Positions 50,984-61,001 of a stretch of 64,000 nt of DNA are shown here, piece by piece (the stretch's first letter is position 1; each line of letters begins with the position of its first letter). The stretch lies in the NCBI GenBank assembly GCA_019359125.1, contig JAHHHY010000010.1, forward strand, positions 62,001-126,000, given 5' to 3'. The DNA comes from Pleurocapsa minor GSE-CHR-MK 17-07R. GTDB taxonomy: Bacteria; Chloroflexota; Anaerolineae; Aggregatilineales; Phototrophicaceae. The position numbers and the translations under genes are program-made. A model generated the notes under the pieces. The model ran no database searches. It was not told where the DNA came from and saw only the letters and a list, made by a program, of their open reading frames with translations.

Positions 50984-52804
50984 ATGCGTGTGCTCAAGCA
51001 TTTAAAGAAGGCCAGCGTATTGCACGCACTTCTGCTCGCCACCCTGCTCGTGGTATTCGCTGACATGTCTTCGGCACAGTCTGCAACTGAAACGCCATCG
51101 GAATTGGTGGTGCCCGGTGCAGAGACCTACCTGCGCGCCGTACCTGAAATCGTCGCTCAGCAAGCGACGAGTGGGGCAGGGACAAATCTGCTGATCAACT
51201 TCATCGATGCAGAATTTGCAGCGCGCTATCCTGACCCCGCTGTGGCGTCATTTGATGCGCTGTCTGCCGCATATCGTGCCCTTGACCGTGATCTGTACAG
51301 TTTTTTGCTTCAGTGGCCCCGGTGGAATCAGTGGCTGTTGCTGAATTGGATTCAGGAAGCCTCCATAAATCTGGACGAAGTTGAACAGTTTGACTATGAG
51401 GAATATACCGTCCAGGTCGAGCGACGCGACTTTGATGCCGACGGTGAACATGAATGGCTGCTGGATGTGCGATCCTCGGCATATTCGCAGCTTGTGGTCG
51501 TCGCCCGTGATGGACAGGAGTATCGGATTATTCCCTCCCCGTTGCCATATTTTAGTCAGGGTTTGTCTTATACATTTGTCGCCAGCGGCCTTATGGAAAA
51601 GCAGTTGTTTGGCGATTTGAACGCTGACGGTATTCCCGAGTGGGTGCTGGCAGTCGGCGGTTACGGCGCAAACGGTATGAGCGCGGGACATCTGCTTGTC
51701 TTGCTCTGGCAAAACGGTCAATTGGTGAATGTCGCGCCGGAAGATGACCTTGAGGGAATGGAGTATCAATCCCCGGCGGGAGGTGGATCTCCCTTGTTCC
51801 CTTATGGCGTGAGCATCAGTTTTGAGGATGAGGAAAACGATGGACTAATGTCTGTCATCATCCGGCAGGAGCAGAGCGATAACTGGGGGTGCACCTGGAC
51901 ACTGCGGCGGGTTTTTGATTGGGACGGGGATCATTATGCGTTCAGCGCGAGTGAGCGTGCGAACAATGCTGTGCGGGGTTGCTCATTCCGCGCTGCCGAG
52001 GAGTCGATGTGGTCGCATGATTATCAGGCTGCAAGTGGCCATTACGACCGCGCGTTTACGCTCCTGCCCGACGAAAATGTGCCCTTCGTCGATCATGCAG
52101 AACTGGAACGCTATGCCACTGCACGCCTCGTGCTGGCCTACAGCCTTGCCGGTCGCCATGATGAAGCTGCTGCGGCGATCGAGCTGATCGACCCTCGCCC
52201 CGAAGACTCCCCGACGCTGATGGCGTTCATTTCAGTGATCGAAAATACCCTGGGCAACGCCCCTTCAATGTGTCGCGCAGCCTACGAAGCTTTCAGTTTT
52301 GACTTTACGACGCAGGATGGTGCTACAGGATCGCCGCTGAACACGATCGTTGGATACACAATCGAAAATTTTGGAAACCCACCGAATCACCCAAGCCATG
52401 GGTTTCCGCTGCCTGCCCGGGCTGGGTGTGACCCGTCGAGTCTTGCTGGCGATGACGTTCTACCGCTATCCCTTCCAACCGGGGGGGTGCCTGAAAATAA
52501 TCCGCCTCCGACTGAACCTATTCCAGATTATGCCGCTGATCCATACGCCGCTCTCAACGCCGCTCTGGACGCAATCAGGGAAGGTGACTTCCAGTCAGGT
52601 CTCGATATCGCAGAGCAGGGCCTCCAGAGTATGCAGGCGGATGAGAATGTCAATCTTGCCTTGTCATATGTGCGTGCGCTCACGCTGGAGTTTGCGGGCC
52701 AGCACGACCAGGCCGTAGCGCAGTACCGTGCCTTGTATCTCGCCGATACAGACTCTGCATGGAGCCAACTGGCCGGGCTGCATGCAGAGTCTATATCGGG
52801 TTAG
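50984..52804 (+). CDS. large exported protein with FG-GAP-like and TPR-like regions
   Basis: A 606-residue protein of unknown function. Signal segment at residues about 10-32 (VLHALLLATLLVVFADMSSA). The middle part holds VERRDFDADGEHEWLLDV and LFGDLNADGIPEWVLAVGG, two Asp-rich, calcium-binding-type loops as in FG-GAP/VCBS repeats. The C-terminal half has paired helices with YRALYLADTDS and ALDAIREGDFQSGLD, like TPR repeats. Conserved Cys (CTW, CSF, SMCRA, AGCDPSS) may form disulfides. It follows its own promoter and stands convergent with the beta-lactamase gene. A surface-bound receptor or assembly factor is possible; family unidentified. Confidence 0.75.
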   Translation: MRVLKHLKKASVLHALLLATLLVVFADMSSAQSATETPSELVVPGAETYLRAVPEIVAQQATSGAGTNLLINFIDAEFAARYPDPAVASFDALSAAYRALDRDLYSFLLQWPRWNQWLLLNWIQEASINLDEVEQFDYEEYTVQVERRDFDADGEHEWLLDVRSSAYSQLVVVARDGQEYRIIPSPLPYFSQGLSYTFVASGLMEKQLFGDLNADGIPEWVLAVGGYGANGMSAGHLLVLLWQNGQLVNVAPEDDLEGMEYQSPAGGGSPLFPYGVSISFEDEENDGLMSVIIRQEQSDNWGCTWTLRRVFDWDGDHYAFSASERANNAVRGCSFRAAEESMWSHDYQAASGHYDRAFTLLPDENVPFVDHAELERYATARLVLAYSLAGRHDEAAAAIELIDPRPEDSPTLMAFISVIENTLGNAPSMCRAAYEAFSFDFTTQDGATGSPLNTIVGYTIENFGNPPNHPSHGFPLPARAGCDPSSLAGDDVLPLSLPTGGVPENNPPPTEPIPDYAADPYAALNAALDAIREGDFQSGLDIAEQGLQSMQADENVNLALSYVRALTLEFAGQHDQAVAQYRALYLADTDSAWSQLAGLHAESISG

Positions 52805-52904
52805 TTCTCGTCTGGGCTTACCTGATGCCCGCTGGCCCTCCCGCCCTTCAATGAACAGGCAGGAGAGCAAGGGAAGTGCGTGCAGTGCCTTGCGTCTGGC
52901 TGAT

Positions 52905-54308
52905 TCAGTCAGATAGCCGAGTTGCGGCCCGGCCGCCTGCATGGAGGTAGGCGATTGCGCCGCTCTCGTCGCGCAGGAAAGCCATCTGCTGCCCGGTTGA
53001 AGTCCCACCGAAGGTGATGTCGAAAGTATCGGTGGCGGTGGCACGCAGCTCCAGAGGCGGTTGACCCGTGATCTGAGCCAGCAATTGATCGCCTTCGGCA
53101 GTCATCATCACGGTGAACGCAGGCTGTCCATCTAGGTCACGCACTTCATAGATGCCTGAATACTCATTCGGATCGACTGCCAGCGGCACTGCTGGTTCCT
53201 CGCTGACGGCAGGCAGATCGAGCAGCTGCTCCACCACGGCATCAAAAATCGGCCCGCCATCAAAACCACTGGAATTTGCAAGTACGACGACGCCGAGTTC
53301 ATATGCGGGAAGCGTCTGCAGCAGGGCCGTGTACCCGTCGACATTGCCTCCGTGCCCAACACGGGGCGTGCCCCGGTAGTCATCGATGAAGAACCCCAGC
53401 CCATATTGCATGGGACTAACGATGCGTACGTCAGCCGGCGTCCACATTGCCTGTGCCAGCGCGGGGTTCAGGACCGTTTCGCCATTCACCACGCCATCAT
53501 TGAGGACAAAGTCAATCAGGTGCGTCAGGTCATTGACGGAAGCATAGGCCAGCCCGGATGGCGCTTCGGTGGTGTGACTGGAGTTTCGACGCACCGGGCT
53601 GTTTCCCAGCAGGCCGGGCTGATGGCCGACTGCCACCGGATAGGTGATCGCCACGTTGGGGTCAAATGTTGCGCGCTGCATCCCCATTGCGCCAAACACC
53701 GCCCTCGCCATATAGTCCGCGTAGTACTGGCCGCTGGCTGACTCAATGACGGCCCCGATGATGTCGAAGCCGGGATTCGAATAGCTGTGCAGTTCGCCTG
53801 GCGGGGCGAACAGTGCCGCCTCGTTGAAGCGCGTCATCGAGGCGCGCAGGTCTGCTGGATTGCGCGGGCCATCGGTGCTGGCTGCGTCAGACAGCCCGCC
53901 TGTGTGTGAAAGCAGATGGTGCACCAGCAGGGTTTCAGGAAGGGCCAGCTCTGGCAGATAACGGGACACCGGCGCATCCAGACTGACGGCCCCTGACTCT
54001 ACCAGGCGCAGCAGTCCGATGCTCGTCAGCGGTTTGAGCGTCGATCCAAACATGAACAGCGTATCAGGCGTGACCGGATCGCCCGTTTCCGTGCTGCGGA
54101 CGCCAATGCCTTCCGAGAAGATCACCTCGCCCTGAAAGACGACTGCCACAGCAGCGCCGGGCGCACCCTGCGCGCCCAGTTCTTCCTCGATAATCTGCGT
54201 CAGGACTGGGGTAAAGTCGGTGCTGTCAGGGGCGGTCTGGGCGACTGCCGAATTGCCTAAGACGAGCACGAGAAACAGGACACAGACGGAACGGAGTAAC
54301 ACAATCAT
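52905..54308 (-). CDS. exported class C beta-lactamase-like serine hydrolase
   Basis: A 467-residue serine hydrolase. Signal peptide within residues 1-23 (SVCVLFLVLVLGNSAVA). The catalytic SxxK is S89-T90-L91-K92 in MFGSTLKPLTS, the Tyr motif is SYSNPGFD, and the third motif is GHGGNVDGYTA. The C-terminal 130 residues are a separate beta domain (SGIYEVRDLDGQPAFTV). These proteins are esterases, D-aminopeptidases or beta-lactamases; true antibiotic resistance cannot be assumed. Single gene, convergent with the FG-GAP protein. Confidence 0.9.
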   Translation of the reverse strand: MIVLLRSVCVLFLVLVLGNSAVAQTAPDSTDFTPVLTQIIEEELGAQGAPGAAVAVVFQGEVIFSEGIGVRSTETGDPVTPDTLFMFGSTLKPLTSIGLLRLVESGAVSLDAPVSRYLPELALPETLLVHHLLSHTGGLSDAASTDGPRNPADLRASMTRFNEAALFAPPGELHSYSNPGFDIIGAVIESASGQYYADYMARAVFGAMGMQRATFDPNVAITYPVAVGHQPGLLGNSPVRRNSSHTTEAPSGLAYASVNDLTHLIDFVLNDGVVNGETVLNPALAQAMWTPADVRIVSPMQYGLGFFIDDYRGTPRVGHGGNVDGYTALLQTLPAYELGVVVLANSSGFDGGPIFDAVVEQLLDLPAVSEEPAVPLAVDPNEYSGIYEVRDLDGQPAFTVMMTAEGDQLLAQITGQPPLELRATATDTFDITFGGTSTGQQMAFLRDESGAIAYLHAGGRAATRLSD

Positions 54309-54523
54309 GGAGAGATATCCTTTCCTGCAGTTAGCTTATAGTCCAACGAGACAGCCTGATGACAAGGCAAGCCATCGGGCAGCATGCTGCATCCTAGGCG
54401 TGCCGCTGTCTGGTGTCAGTCATGATGATGGGCGATATCGCGTGGGGGTCATAGAAAAAAACATGACCTGGATCCGTGACCCTGTGTGCTGAAGAAAATC
54501 CGTCTTTTGTGTATCATGACAGC

Positions 54524-55684
54524 ATGAAATCAACCGTGAATCCTCGTTTTTCCTACTCTGCAAGGCTGACCAGCCTGACGGCTCACCTGGTTTTTGTGTC
54601 GCTCGGCCTGTTCGAGGTGGCCAGCGTGCTGGCCGGCGCTTTTGCCCATCCGCTCATCCGCTTTGTCTACCTGCCATTGATCCCGCTTTACTTCATCGTC
54701 GGCACCGTTGGCTGGCAGTGGACGCAGCGGCGAGGGCGCTGTCAGAACGCTTATTTCGTCTGCATGACCATACTTGGCGCGATATGTGCCAGTGCGGCTT
54801 CCTTCGCCATCGATGGCATGGTCGGACTGCTGATGATCCTGATGCTGATCATGCAGGCTGGCGTGCTGGAAACCCGGCGGCATGTCATGTTCCTGGCGGT
54901 CATCATCACGGTCATCGCCGTGATAGCATTCACGACCGGGACAAGTTTCACATTCGACAGCGTTCTGGCTTTTCTTTCCGCGCTGTCGGGCATTCTGGCT
55001 TTCAGCTTCCTGGGGCGGGTGATTGTGAGTGAGGAAAAAGCGCGTGGTCAGGTGGCGCGCTATGCCAGGCAGGTCGAGGAGCTGTCGATCATGCGTGAGC
55101 GGACGCGGATTGCCCGCGAACTACACGACAGCCTTGGCCATTATCTCACTGCAATCAACATGCAGGCGCAGGCTGCCCAGGCCGTGATGACGCTCAACCC
55201 TCAGCAGGCTGGCGAAGCGCTCACCCATATTCGCACGCTGGCTCGCGAAGGCTTGCAGGAAGTGCGCAAGTCGATTGAATCCATGCGCATCCAGCCCCTC
55301 GAGAACGGGTCGTTGGAAGAAGCCCTGCGCATGCTGGTGGCAGACAATAACAAGGGCGCGCTGACGATCAACTACGCGGTGCAGGGCACGCCGTTTTCCA
55401 CCGCGCCGGAAGTGGAGATGACGCTTTATCGCATCGCGCAGGAGGCATTGACGAACATCCACAGGCACGCCCAGGCTCAGTCTGCAACGGTCACGCTGCT
55501 TTACCGCGACCAGCCGAAAGGCATCCGGATTTGCATCGAGGATACAGGCATTGGCGCTGCGCAGACACGAGGTGGCTTCGGACTGCTTGGCTTGCAGGAA
55601 CGTGTCCACCTGCTGGGCGGGACGATGCGTACACGGACTGCGCCCGGCCAGGGATTTGCGATTGAGGCGGATATCGCGCTATGA
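54524..55684 (+). CDS. membrane sensor histidine kinase, DesK/NarX type (HisKA_3)
   Basis: A 386-residue kinase with four to five membrane helices in residues about 10-165 and no large outer domain. The HisKA_3 motif is RIARELHDSLGHYLTAI with H201, followed by a HATPase domain (EALTNIHRHAQAQ, ICIEDTGIGA, GGFGLLGLQERV). The motif and helices resemble DesK-type membrane-state sensors. ATG 54524 is chosen where the membrane domain begins. The regulator gene downstream overlaps its stop by four bases, so the two form a cognate pair. Signal unknown; membrane state or a lipophilic compound is a reasonable guess. Confidence 0.92.
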   Translation: MKSTVNPRFSYSARLTSLTAHLVFVSLGLFEVASVLAGAFAHPLIRFVYLPLIPLYFIVGTVGWQWTQRRGRCQNAYFVCMTILGAICASAASFAIDGMVGLLMILMLIMQAGVLETRRHVMFLAVIITVIAVIAFTTGTSFTFDSVLAFLSALSGILAFSFLGRVIVSEEKARGQVARYARQVEELSIMRERTRIARELHDSLGHYLTAINMQAQAAQAVMTLNPQQAGEALTHIRTLAREGLQEVRKSIESMRIQPLENGSLEEALRMLVADNNKGALTINYAVQGTPFSTAPEVEMTLYRIAQEALTNIHRHAQAQSATVTLLYRDQPKGIRICIEDTGIGAAQTRGGFGLLGLQERVHLLGGTMRTRTAPGQGFAIEADIAL

Positions 55685-56337
55685 AGACGATCCGCGTGCT
55701 AATTGCCGACGATCAGACCCTGTTTCGTCAGGGGTTGCGCGTGCTGCTGTCGGTGCAGCAGGACATCGAGGTTGTGGGGGAGGCCCAGGATGGCGCACAG
55801 GTGCTGCGCAAGATCGCCGAATGTGCCCCGAATGTCGTGCTGATGGATATCGAGATGCCGGTTCTCGATGGCGTCGCGGCGACCCGTCGTGTACGTCAGG
55901 AGTTCCCGGAGTGCCAGGTCATTATTCTGACAACGTTTGATCATGATGAATATGTTTTTGAAGGCTTGCGTGCCGGCGCGCTGGGCTATCTGCTGAAGGA
56001 CGCGCCGGCCGAAAGCCTGATCGAAGCGGTGCGCATTGCGGCAAAAGGGGAATCCTTCCTGCAACCGTCCATTGCCTCAAAAGTCATATCAGAGTTCAAT
56101 CGCCTGTCGCAGGTGGCCAGTTACCGCCAAACCTCGCTGCTGCCAAATCCTCTGACCCCGCGCGAGATGGAGATCCTGCGCCTGATTGTTCAGGACATGA
56201 GCAATCAGGAAATTGCGGCTCGATTATTTATCACCGAGGGCACGGTCAAGAATCATGTGACCGCTATTCTGACGAAACTCGATGCCAGGGATCGCTTTCA
56301 GGCAGCGCAGCGCGCACATGAAGCCGGCATTGTCTGA
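55681..56337 (+). CDS. NarL/LuxR-type response regulator
   Basis: A 218-residue transcription factor. The receiver has D56 (VVLMDIEMP) and acidic D10-D11; LKDAPAESL marks its last helix. The LuxR-type HTH at about 150-210 reads TPREMEILRLIVQDMSNQEI and FITEGTVKNHVTAIL. It takes phosphate from the kinase encoded just before, and binds DNA as a dimer. Targets are unknown. The nearby MalT-type regulator gene downstream, on the same strand but 221 bases away, could be one. Confidence 0.95.
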   Translation: MKTIRVLIADDQTLFRQGLRVLLSVQQDIEVVGEAQDGAQVLRKIAECAPNVVLMDIEMPVLDGVAATRRVRQEFPECQVIILTTFDHDEYVFEGLRAGALGYLLKDAPAESLIEAVRIAAKGESFLQPSIASKVISEFNRLSQVASYRQTSLLPNPLTPREMEILRLIVQDMSNQEIAARLFITEGTVKNHVTAILTKLDARDRFQAAQRAHEAGIV

Positions 56338-56558
56338 TTCCTGCAACCCCGTGCGCCGCGCACAAGGCTGCTCAACCGGCCTGCGGTGGCTATAGAGTCT
56401 GACATTCCTGCCGCGCTGGTTTTACGTGCGCGCCCGTGCCCTTATAGGTTCATTGGCCAGCCCTGCCGGGCTGCATATGGGCTCTCGCGCGGGTCAGGTC
56501 GCTATATGAATCCTGGTGCAGAATCGCTACCATTGCATCATAAACAGGTGCACAGGCG

Positions 56559-59306
56559 ATGTCTTCCCAATCAACCCAGTCGCTCCCGACGATCCTCACC
56601 ACCAAGCTCTACGTTCCCCCGCAGCGGGCAAATGTTGTCCTGCGTCCGCGCCTGGTCGAACGGCTGAATGAGGGGCTGGGCCATAGGCTAACCCTGGTCT
56701 CTGCACCCGCCGGATTTGGCAAAACCACCCTCGTCAGCGAATGGGTCGCGGCCTGCGCGCAGTCTGACCCTAAAGTCTCGGCAGCATGGCTGTCGCTGGA
56801 CGAAGCGGATCACGATCTGACACGCTTCCTGATGCACCTGATCGCCGCCTTGCAGACAGTAGCGCCGACGATTGGCGCCGGCTTGCTGCCCCTGCTGCAC
56901 GCTCCGCAGCTGCCGCCGACGGAATCGCTGCTGACAGCCCTGCTCAATGACATCGCGATCGTTTCCGGACGCTTCATGCTCGTTCTGGACGACTATCATC
57001 TGACCGATGCCAGGCCGATTGACGAAGCGCTCGCATTTCTGGTTGAGCATCTGCCGCCTCACCTGCATGTGATCATGACAACGCGGGAAGACCCGGATAT
57101 CCCGCTGGCCCGCCTGCGCGCCCGCGCACAACTGACTGAAATCCGGGCGAAGGACCTGCGCTTTACCTCGACGGAAGCGGCCGAATTCCTCAATCAGGTG
57201 ATGGGCCTCAATCTTCCGGCGGAAGCCCTGAGCGCGCTGGAAGACCGCACGGAGGGCTGGATTGCCGGGCTGCAGCTGGCGGCGCTTTCGCTGGAGGGGC
57301 ATCAGGATACTCAGGGATTCATCCGGGCCTTCGCCGGAGACCACCGCTATATTGTGGACTATCTGGTTGCCGAGGTGCTTGAACGCCAGCCCCGGCCGGT
57401 CCGTCAGTTTTTGCTCCAGACCGCTGTTCTCGATCGGTTCAATGCGTCACTGTGCGATGCCGTGACGGGTCAGCGGGATGGCATCGCACAGCTGGAAGCG
57501 CTGGAGCGCGGCAATTTCTTCATCGTGCCGCTGGACGACAAACGTCACTGGTATCGCTATCACCGCCTGTTTGCTGATGTCCTTTCGGCGCATCTGAAGG
57601 CAGAGCAGGCCGATCAGGTCGCTGTGCTGCATCAGCGAGCCAGCGCCTGGTACGAGCAGCATGATTTACCCGCTGACGCGATCCGGCATGCGCTGATGGG
57701 GGAAGATTTCCAGCGTGCCGCCACGCTGATCGAACGAGCTGTACCGGCCACCCGGCGAAGTCGACAGGAGAGCGCCCTGCTGGGCTGGCTGCGGGCGCTC
57801 CCCGACGACATCCTCCACTTCAGGCCGGCGCTCAACGTGCAATATGCCGGGACGCTGCTCATCAGCGGGGTCATGGACGGTGTTGAAGCGCGGCTGAGCG
57901 ATGCCGAGCGCTGGCTGGAGATGCTGGCAGCGTCCGATCAGTATCCCGCTGAGGCGCTTTCCGGACTGGTCGTTGTGGATGAGCAGGAATTCCGGCGTGT
58001 GCCCGGGGCAGTCGCGATGTACCGTGCTGCCATTGGCCTGCTTCAGGGGAATGTGAATGACACCCTGAAGTACGCCGGGAAAATCCCTGAGCTGGCCGGT
58101 GAGGAGGATGACCTGCTTCGTGGCAGTGGGGCCGGCCTGCTGGCGCTCGCGCATTGGACGCGCGGCGAACTTGAGTCGGCGCGCCAGGCCTACAAGGAGT
58201 GCATCACAAGGCTGGAGAGAATCGGCCATATCTCAGACGCGCTCGGTTGTCACATCGCGCTGGCCGATATTCAGATGGCGCAGGGACAGGTGCTTGATGC
58301 CAGAAATACCTATGAGCGCGGATGGCAGCTTGCCACGCGGGGCGGTTCTGTGTTGCGCGGCGCGTCAGACATGCTCGTCGGACTTAGCCAGCTGGACTAT
58401 GAGCGCGACGACCTGAAGGCCGCGACTCAGCACCTGCTGCACACCCAGGAATTGGGTGAGCTGGCTGGATTACCCCAAAATCGCTATCGCTGGCGCGCAG
58501 CTATGGCGCGAATCCGGCATGCCGAAGGCGATCTGCTGGGGGCTCTCGACCTGCTGCACGAGGCGGAGCAGGTGTTTACGCGTGATTTTTCCCCGAATGT
58601 GCAGCCCGTTCATGCGCTGAAGGCTCGGTTGTGGATCGCCCAGGGGAAACTGGACGATGCTCTTGGTTGGGCGCGTGAACAGGGGCTGTCGGTGGATGAT
58701 CCCCTCAGTTATCTGCGCGAATTCGAGCATATCACGCTGGCAAGGATACGCCTTGCTCAGTCTAAGCGTGTCCGCGCCGATCAGCTCATTTCCGAAACCA
58801 TAGAATTTCTGGAGCGTTTGCTGCTTGCGGCGGAAGCAGGCGGCAGGACCGGCAGCGTGATCGAGATTTTGGTGCTTCACGCGCTGGCCTGGCAGTTACA
58901 GGGGAATATATCCGCGGCGCTGAGTCCTTTGAAACGTGCCCTGACGCTGGCTGAGCCGGAGCATTACGTCCGCACGTTTGTGGACGAGGGTGCACCGATG
59001 ATGCGTTTGCTGGAAGAAGCGGCGAAAGGTGGAGTCGCGCCGGGCTATGTGCACCAGCTGCTGCGTTCCGCAGGCAAGGCTGTCGAGGGCCCGCCTGTTC
59101 AGCACGGTCTGACCGACCGCCTCAGCGAACGCGAGATTGACGTGCTGCGCCTGCTGGCGACCGACCTCAGCGGCCCGGAAATTGCCCGCGAACTGATCGT
59201 GTCTCTGAATACGCTGCGCACCCACACCAGGAATATATTCGCCAAGCTGGGTGCCAATAACCGCCGGACAGCCATCCGCCGCGCTGAGGAGCTCGACCTG
59301 CTTTAA
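56559..59306 (+). CDS. MalT-type ATP-dependent LuxR transcriptional regulator (STAND/LAL)
   Basis: A 915-residue regulator. The N-terminal nucleotide-binding domain has Walker A APAGFGKTTLVSE near residue 50, a Walker B-like MLVLDDYHL and LQLAALSLEG. A long TPR-type superhelical sensor follows (about 340-830), then a LuxR HTH at the C-terminus (LSEREIDVLRLLATDLSGPE, LRTHTRNIFAKLGANN). MalT-type proteins bind ATP and an inducer (often a sugar) and activate transcription as oligomers. It precedes a terminator, so it is a single gene. The inducer could be xylan-derived since GH8/GH3 genes lie downstream, but this is only context. Confidence 0.95.
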   Translation: MSSQSTQSLPTILTTKLYVPPQRANVVLRPRLVERLNEGLGHRLTLVSAPAGFGKTTLVSEWVAACAQSDPKVSAAWLSLDEADHDLTRFLMHLIAALQTVAPTIGAGLLPLLHAPQLPPTESLLTALLNDIAIVSGRFMLVLDDYHLTDARPIDEALAFLVEHLPPHLHVIMTTREDPDIPLARLRARAQLTEIRAKDLRFTSTEAAEFLNQVMGLNLPAEALSALEDRTEGWIAGLQLAALSLEGHQDTQGFIRAFAGDHRYIVDYLVAEVLERQPRPVRQFLLQTAVLDRFNASLCDAVTGQRDGIAQLEALERGNFFIVPLDDKRHWYRYHRLFADVLSAHLKAEQADQVAVLHQRASAWYEQHDLPADAIRHALMGEDFQRAATLIERAVPATRRSRQESALLGWLRALPDDILHFRPALNVQYAGTLLISGVMDGVEARLSDAERWLEMLAASDQYPAEALSGLVVVDEQEFRRVPGAVAMYRAAIGLLQGNVNDTLKYAGKIPELAGEEDDLLRGSGAGLLALAHWTRGELESARQAYKECITRLERIGHISDALGCHIALADIQMAQGQVLDARNTYERGWQLATRGGSVLRGASDMLVGLSQLDYERDDLKAATQHLLHTQELGELAGLPQNRYRWRAAMARIRHAEGDLLGALDLLHEAEQVFTRDFSPNVQPVHALKARLWIAQGKLDDALGWAREQGLSVDDPLSYLREFEHITLARIRLAQSKRVRADQLISETIEFLERLLLAAEAGGRTGSVIEILVLHALAWQLQGNISAALSPLKRALTLAEPEHYVRTFVDEGAPMMRLLEEAAKGGVAPGYVHQLLRSAGKAVEGPPVQHGLTDRLSEREIDVLRLLATDLSGPEIARELIVSLNTLRTHTRNIFAKLGANNRRTAIRRAEELDLL

Positions 59307-59335
59307 GCCCGCGTGTGTATCTATGTACCGCCCTG

Positions 59336-59368
59336 AACCGCAGCACGATGACCGTGCTGCGGTTTTTG
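59336..59368 (+). terminator. rho-independent terminator after the MalT-type regulator
   Basis: AACCGCAGCACG (59336-59347) pairs perfectly with CGTGCTGCGGTT (59353-59364), 12 bp with a 5-base loop, followed by a T-tract (TTTG). It lies 29 bases after the regulator stop. Confidence 0.9.
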
Positions 59369-59515
59369 TTTTGACCACACCCGCCAGCAAATCACTGCAT
59401 CGATCATTACATGTGGTGATCCCAGCTCACCACATCCGTTTGTATCCTGAAAGCAGATAGAACGAGCAGCGAGACGCGCGCTGTTTTCAACGGAGTCGGA
59501 TGGGAAGGGGGCAGC

Positions 59516-59773
59516 ATGAATGACTCACAAGCATCCACTGAAGACTACGACAAGCCCGGTGACTACGAGATTCGCCTCTGGGGACACCTTGATGAACGAT
59601 GGGCGGATCGGTTTGCCGGGCTGACCATCATCCGGGAAGCCAACGGGGAGACGCTGCTCACTGGGCCAGTCGTCGATCAGGCGGCATTGTATGGCTGGCT
59701 CAGAAAAGTGCGTGACCTGGGCATGCCTTTAATCTCGGTGGCCCGCGTCAGGGGAGACCAGTCCCACCCGTGA
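59516..59773 (+). CDS. small conserved protein (85 aa) next to an alcohol dehydrogenase
   Basis: A soluble 85-residue protein whose central part reads YEIRLWGHLDERWADRFAG, then GETLLTGPVVDQAALYGWLR, and VRDLGMPLISVARV. I know this pattern from small proteins encoded beside medium-chain dehydrogenases in Chloroflexota; no function has been given to it. GGGGGC precedes the ATG. A gap of 138 bases separates it from the dehydrogenase, so joint transcription is likely but unproven. It has no signal peptide or membrane segment. Confidence 0.7.
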   Translation: MNDSQASTEDYDKPGDYEIRLWGHLDERWADRFAGLTIIREANGETLLTGPVVDQAALYGWLRKVRDLGMPLISVARVRGDQSHP

Positions 59774-59911
59774 GGTGACGAAGCGAAAGCCCATCGGCAC
59801 ATTTGAAACACGCGATGGAGGCCAGACGGCTTCACCTCAGCACGCGATTTCATCGCGACCATGACATCCAAGACCCGGCAAAACATGTGATCCTGTAAGG
59901 AGGAATCTCAA

Positions 59912-60898
59912 ATGAAAGCAGTCATCGCAACCCGCTACGGCGCCCCGGAAGTGCTTGAAATCCAGGAAGTCGCCAGGCCAGTGCCCCAGGCCAATGAAGT
60001 GCTGGTGAAAGTGTATGCGACCACCGTCACTTCCGGGGATTCCCGTGTGCGGAGCTTTAATGTGCCACGCTCGGTGTGGCTGCCCGCCCGGCTGACGCTC
60101 GGCCTGACAAAGCCCCGCAAGGCGATTCCAGGTATGGTGATCGCGGGGGAGGTTGAGACGGTGGGCCAGCAGGTCACGAAATTCAAGCCGGGCGACCAGG
60201 TGTATGCCTATGACATCACTAAACTGAATGCGTATGCCGAGTATGCGTGTATCGCTGAAGACAAGGCGCTGGCGTTGAAGCCGTCAAATACCAGTTACGA
60301 GGAAGCGACTGCACTTCCCTTTGGCGGCGTCACCGCCCTGTATTTCCTGAAGAAGGGCAATATTCGCAGCGGACAGCGCGTGCTGATTTACGGCGCGTCC
60401 GGCAGTGTCGGCGCGGCCGCTGTGCAGCTGGCCAAACACTTTGGCGCTCAGGTGACGGCCGTGTGCAGTACGGCGAATGTCGAATGGGTCAAGGCGCTGG
60501 GGGCGGATCGCGTCCTCGACTACACCCGCGAGGACTTTGCCCGCAGCGGTGAAACGTATGACATCATTTTTGACACTGTGGGCAAGACCGTACTGGCGGA
60601 TTGTGTGCGCGTGCTCAGGGAAGGTGGAACATATCTGCAGGCCGTCAGCGGTCCCGCGCAGATGATTCAGATGCGCCGGGCGTCGATGCAAAGCGGCAAG
60701 ACATTCATTGGCGGCACCGCGTATCCGACGACGGAAGCGCTTGAAACCCTCCGGGGCCTGGCGGAAGCCGGAAAGATCAGGCCCGTGATTGATCGCTGCT
60801 ACCCGCTGGAGCACATCGTTGAGGCGCATCGCTATGTCGATCAGGGCCACAAAAAAGGCGATGTCGTCGTTGCGATGGGGCACCAGGTCAGCCGCTAG
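59912..60898 (+). CDS. zinc-independent NAD(P)-dependent alcohol dehydrogenase/quinone oxidoreductase (MDR family)
   Basis: A 328-residue medium-chain dehydrogenase. The cofactor loop is LIYGASGSVGAAAVQLAKHF (GxGxxG form AxxSVG), preceded by ATALPFGGVTALYFL. No four-Cys structural zinc lobe or Cys-His catalytic zinc site is seen, so it belongs to the quinone-oxidoreductase-like branch. It reduces a quinone, enone or similar carbonyl with NADPH in the cytoplasm. AAGGAGG precedes ATG 59912. It ends before a bidirectional hairpin. Confidence 0.92.
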   Translation: MKAVIATRYGAPEVLEIQEVARPVPQANEVLVKVYATTVTSGDSRVRSFNVPRSVWLPARLTLGLTKPRKAIPGMVIAGEVETVGQQVTKFKPGDQVYAYDITKLNAYAEYACIAEDKALALKPSNTSYEEATALPFGGVTALYFLKKGNIRSGQRVLIYGASGSVGAAAVQLAKHFGAQVTAVCSTANVEWVKALGADRVLDYTREDFARSGETYDIIFDTVGKTVLADCVRVLREGGTYLQAVSGPAQMIQMRRASMQSGKTFIGGTAYPTTEALETLRGLAEAGKIRPVIDRCYPLEHIVEAHRYVDQGHKKGDVVVAMGHQVSR

Positions 60899-60921
60899 TC
60901 GGGACGATGCGATCGCTCAAA

Positions 60922-60972
60922 ACGCAAAAGAGGTTGCATCACCTGTGCGGGGCGGTGCATCCTCTTTTGCGT
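60922..60972. terminator. bidirectional terminator between dehydrogenase and GH8 genes
   Basis: ACGCAAAAGAGG (60922-60933) pairs perfectly with CCTCTTTTGCGT (60961-60972), 12 bp, with a 27-base loop that can fold further. T and A runs inside the stem give a U-tract-like effect on both strands. It begins 23 bases after the dehydrogenase stop and lies 29 bases beyond the GH8 stop on the opposite strand. Confidence 0.75.
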
Positions 60973-61001
60973 GTGACCAGATGTTGAGGCCGGTGACAGC
61001 T

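Noticed and set aside
52905-54308. Antibiotic-resistance beta-lactamase
   Set aside because: The SxxK, YxN and HGG motifs also fit esterases and D-aminopeptidases, and there is no AmpR-type regulator or mobile context to support resistance.
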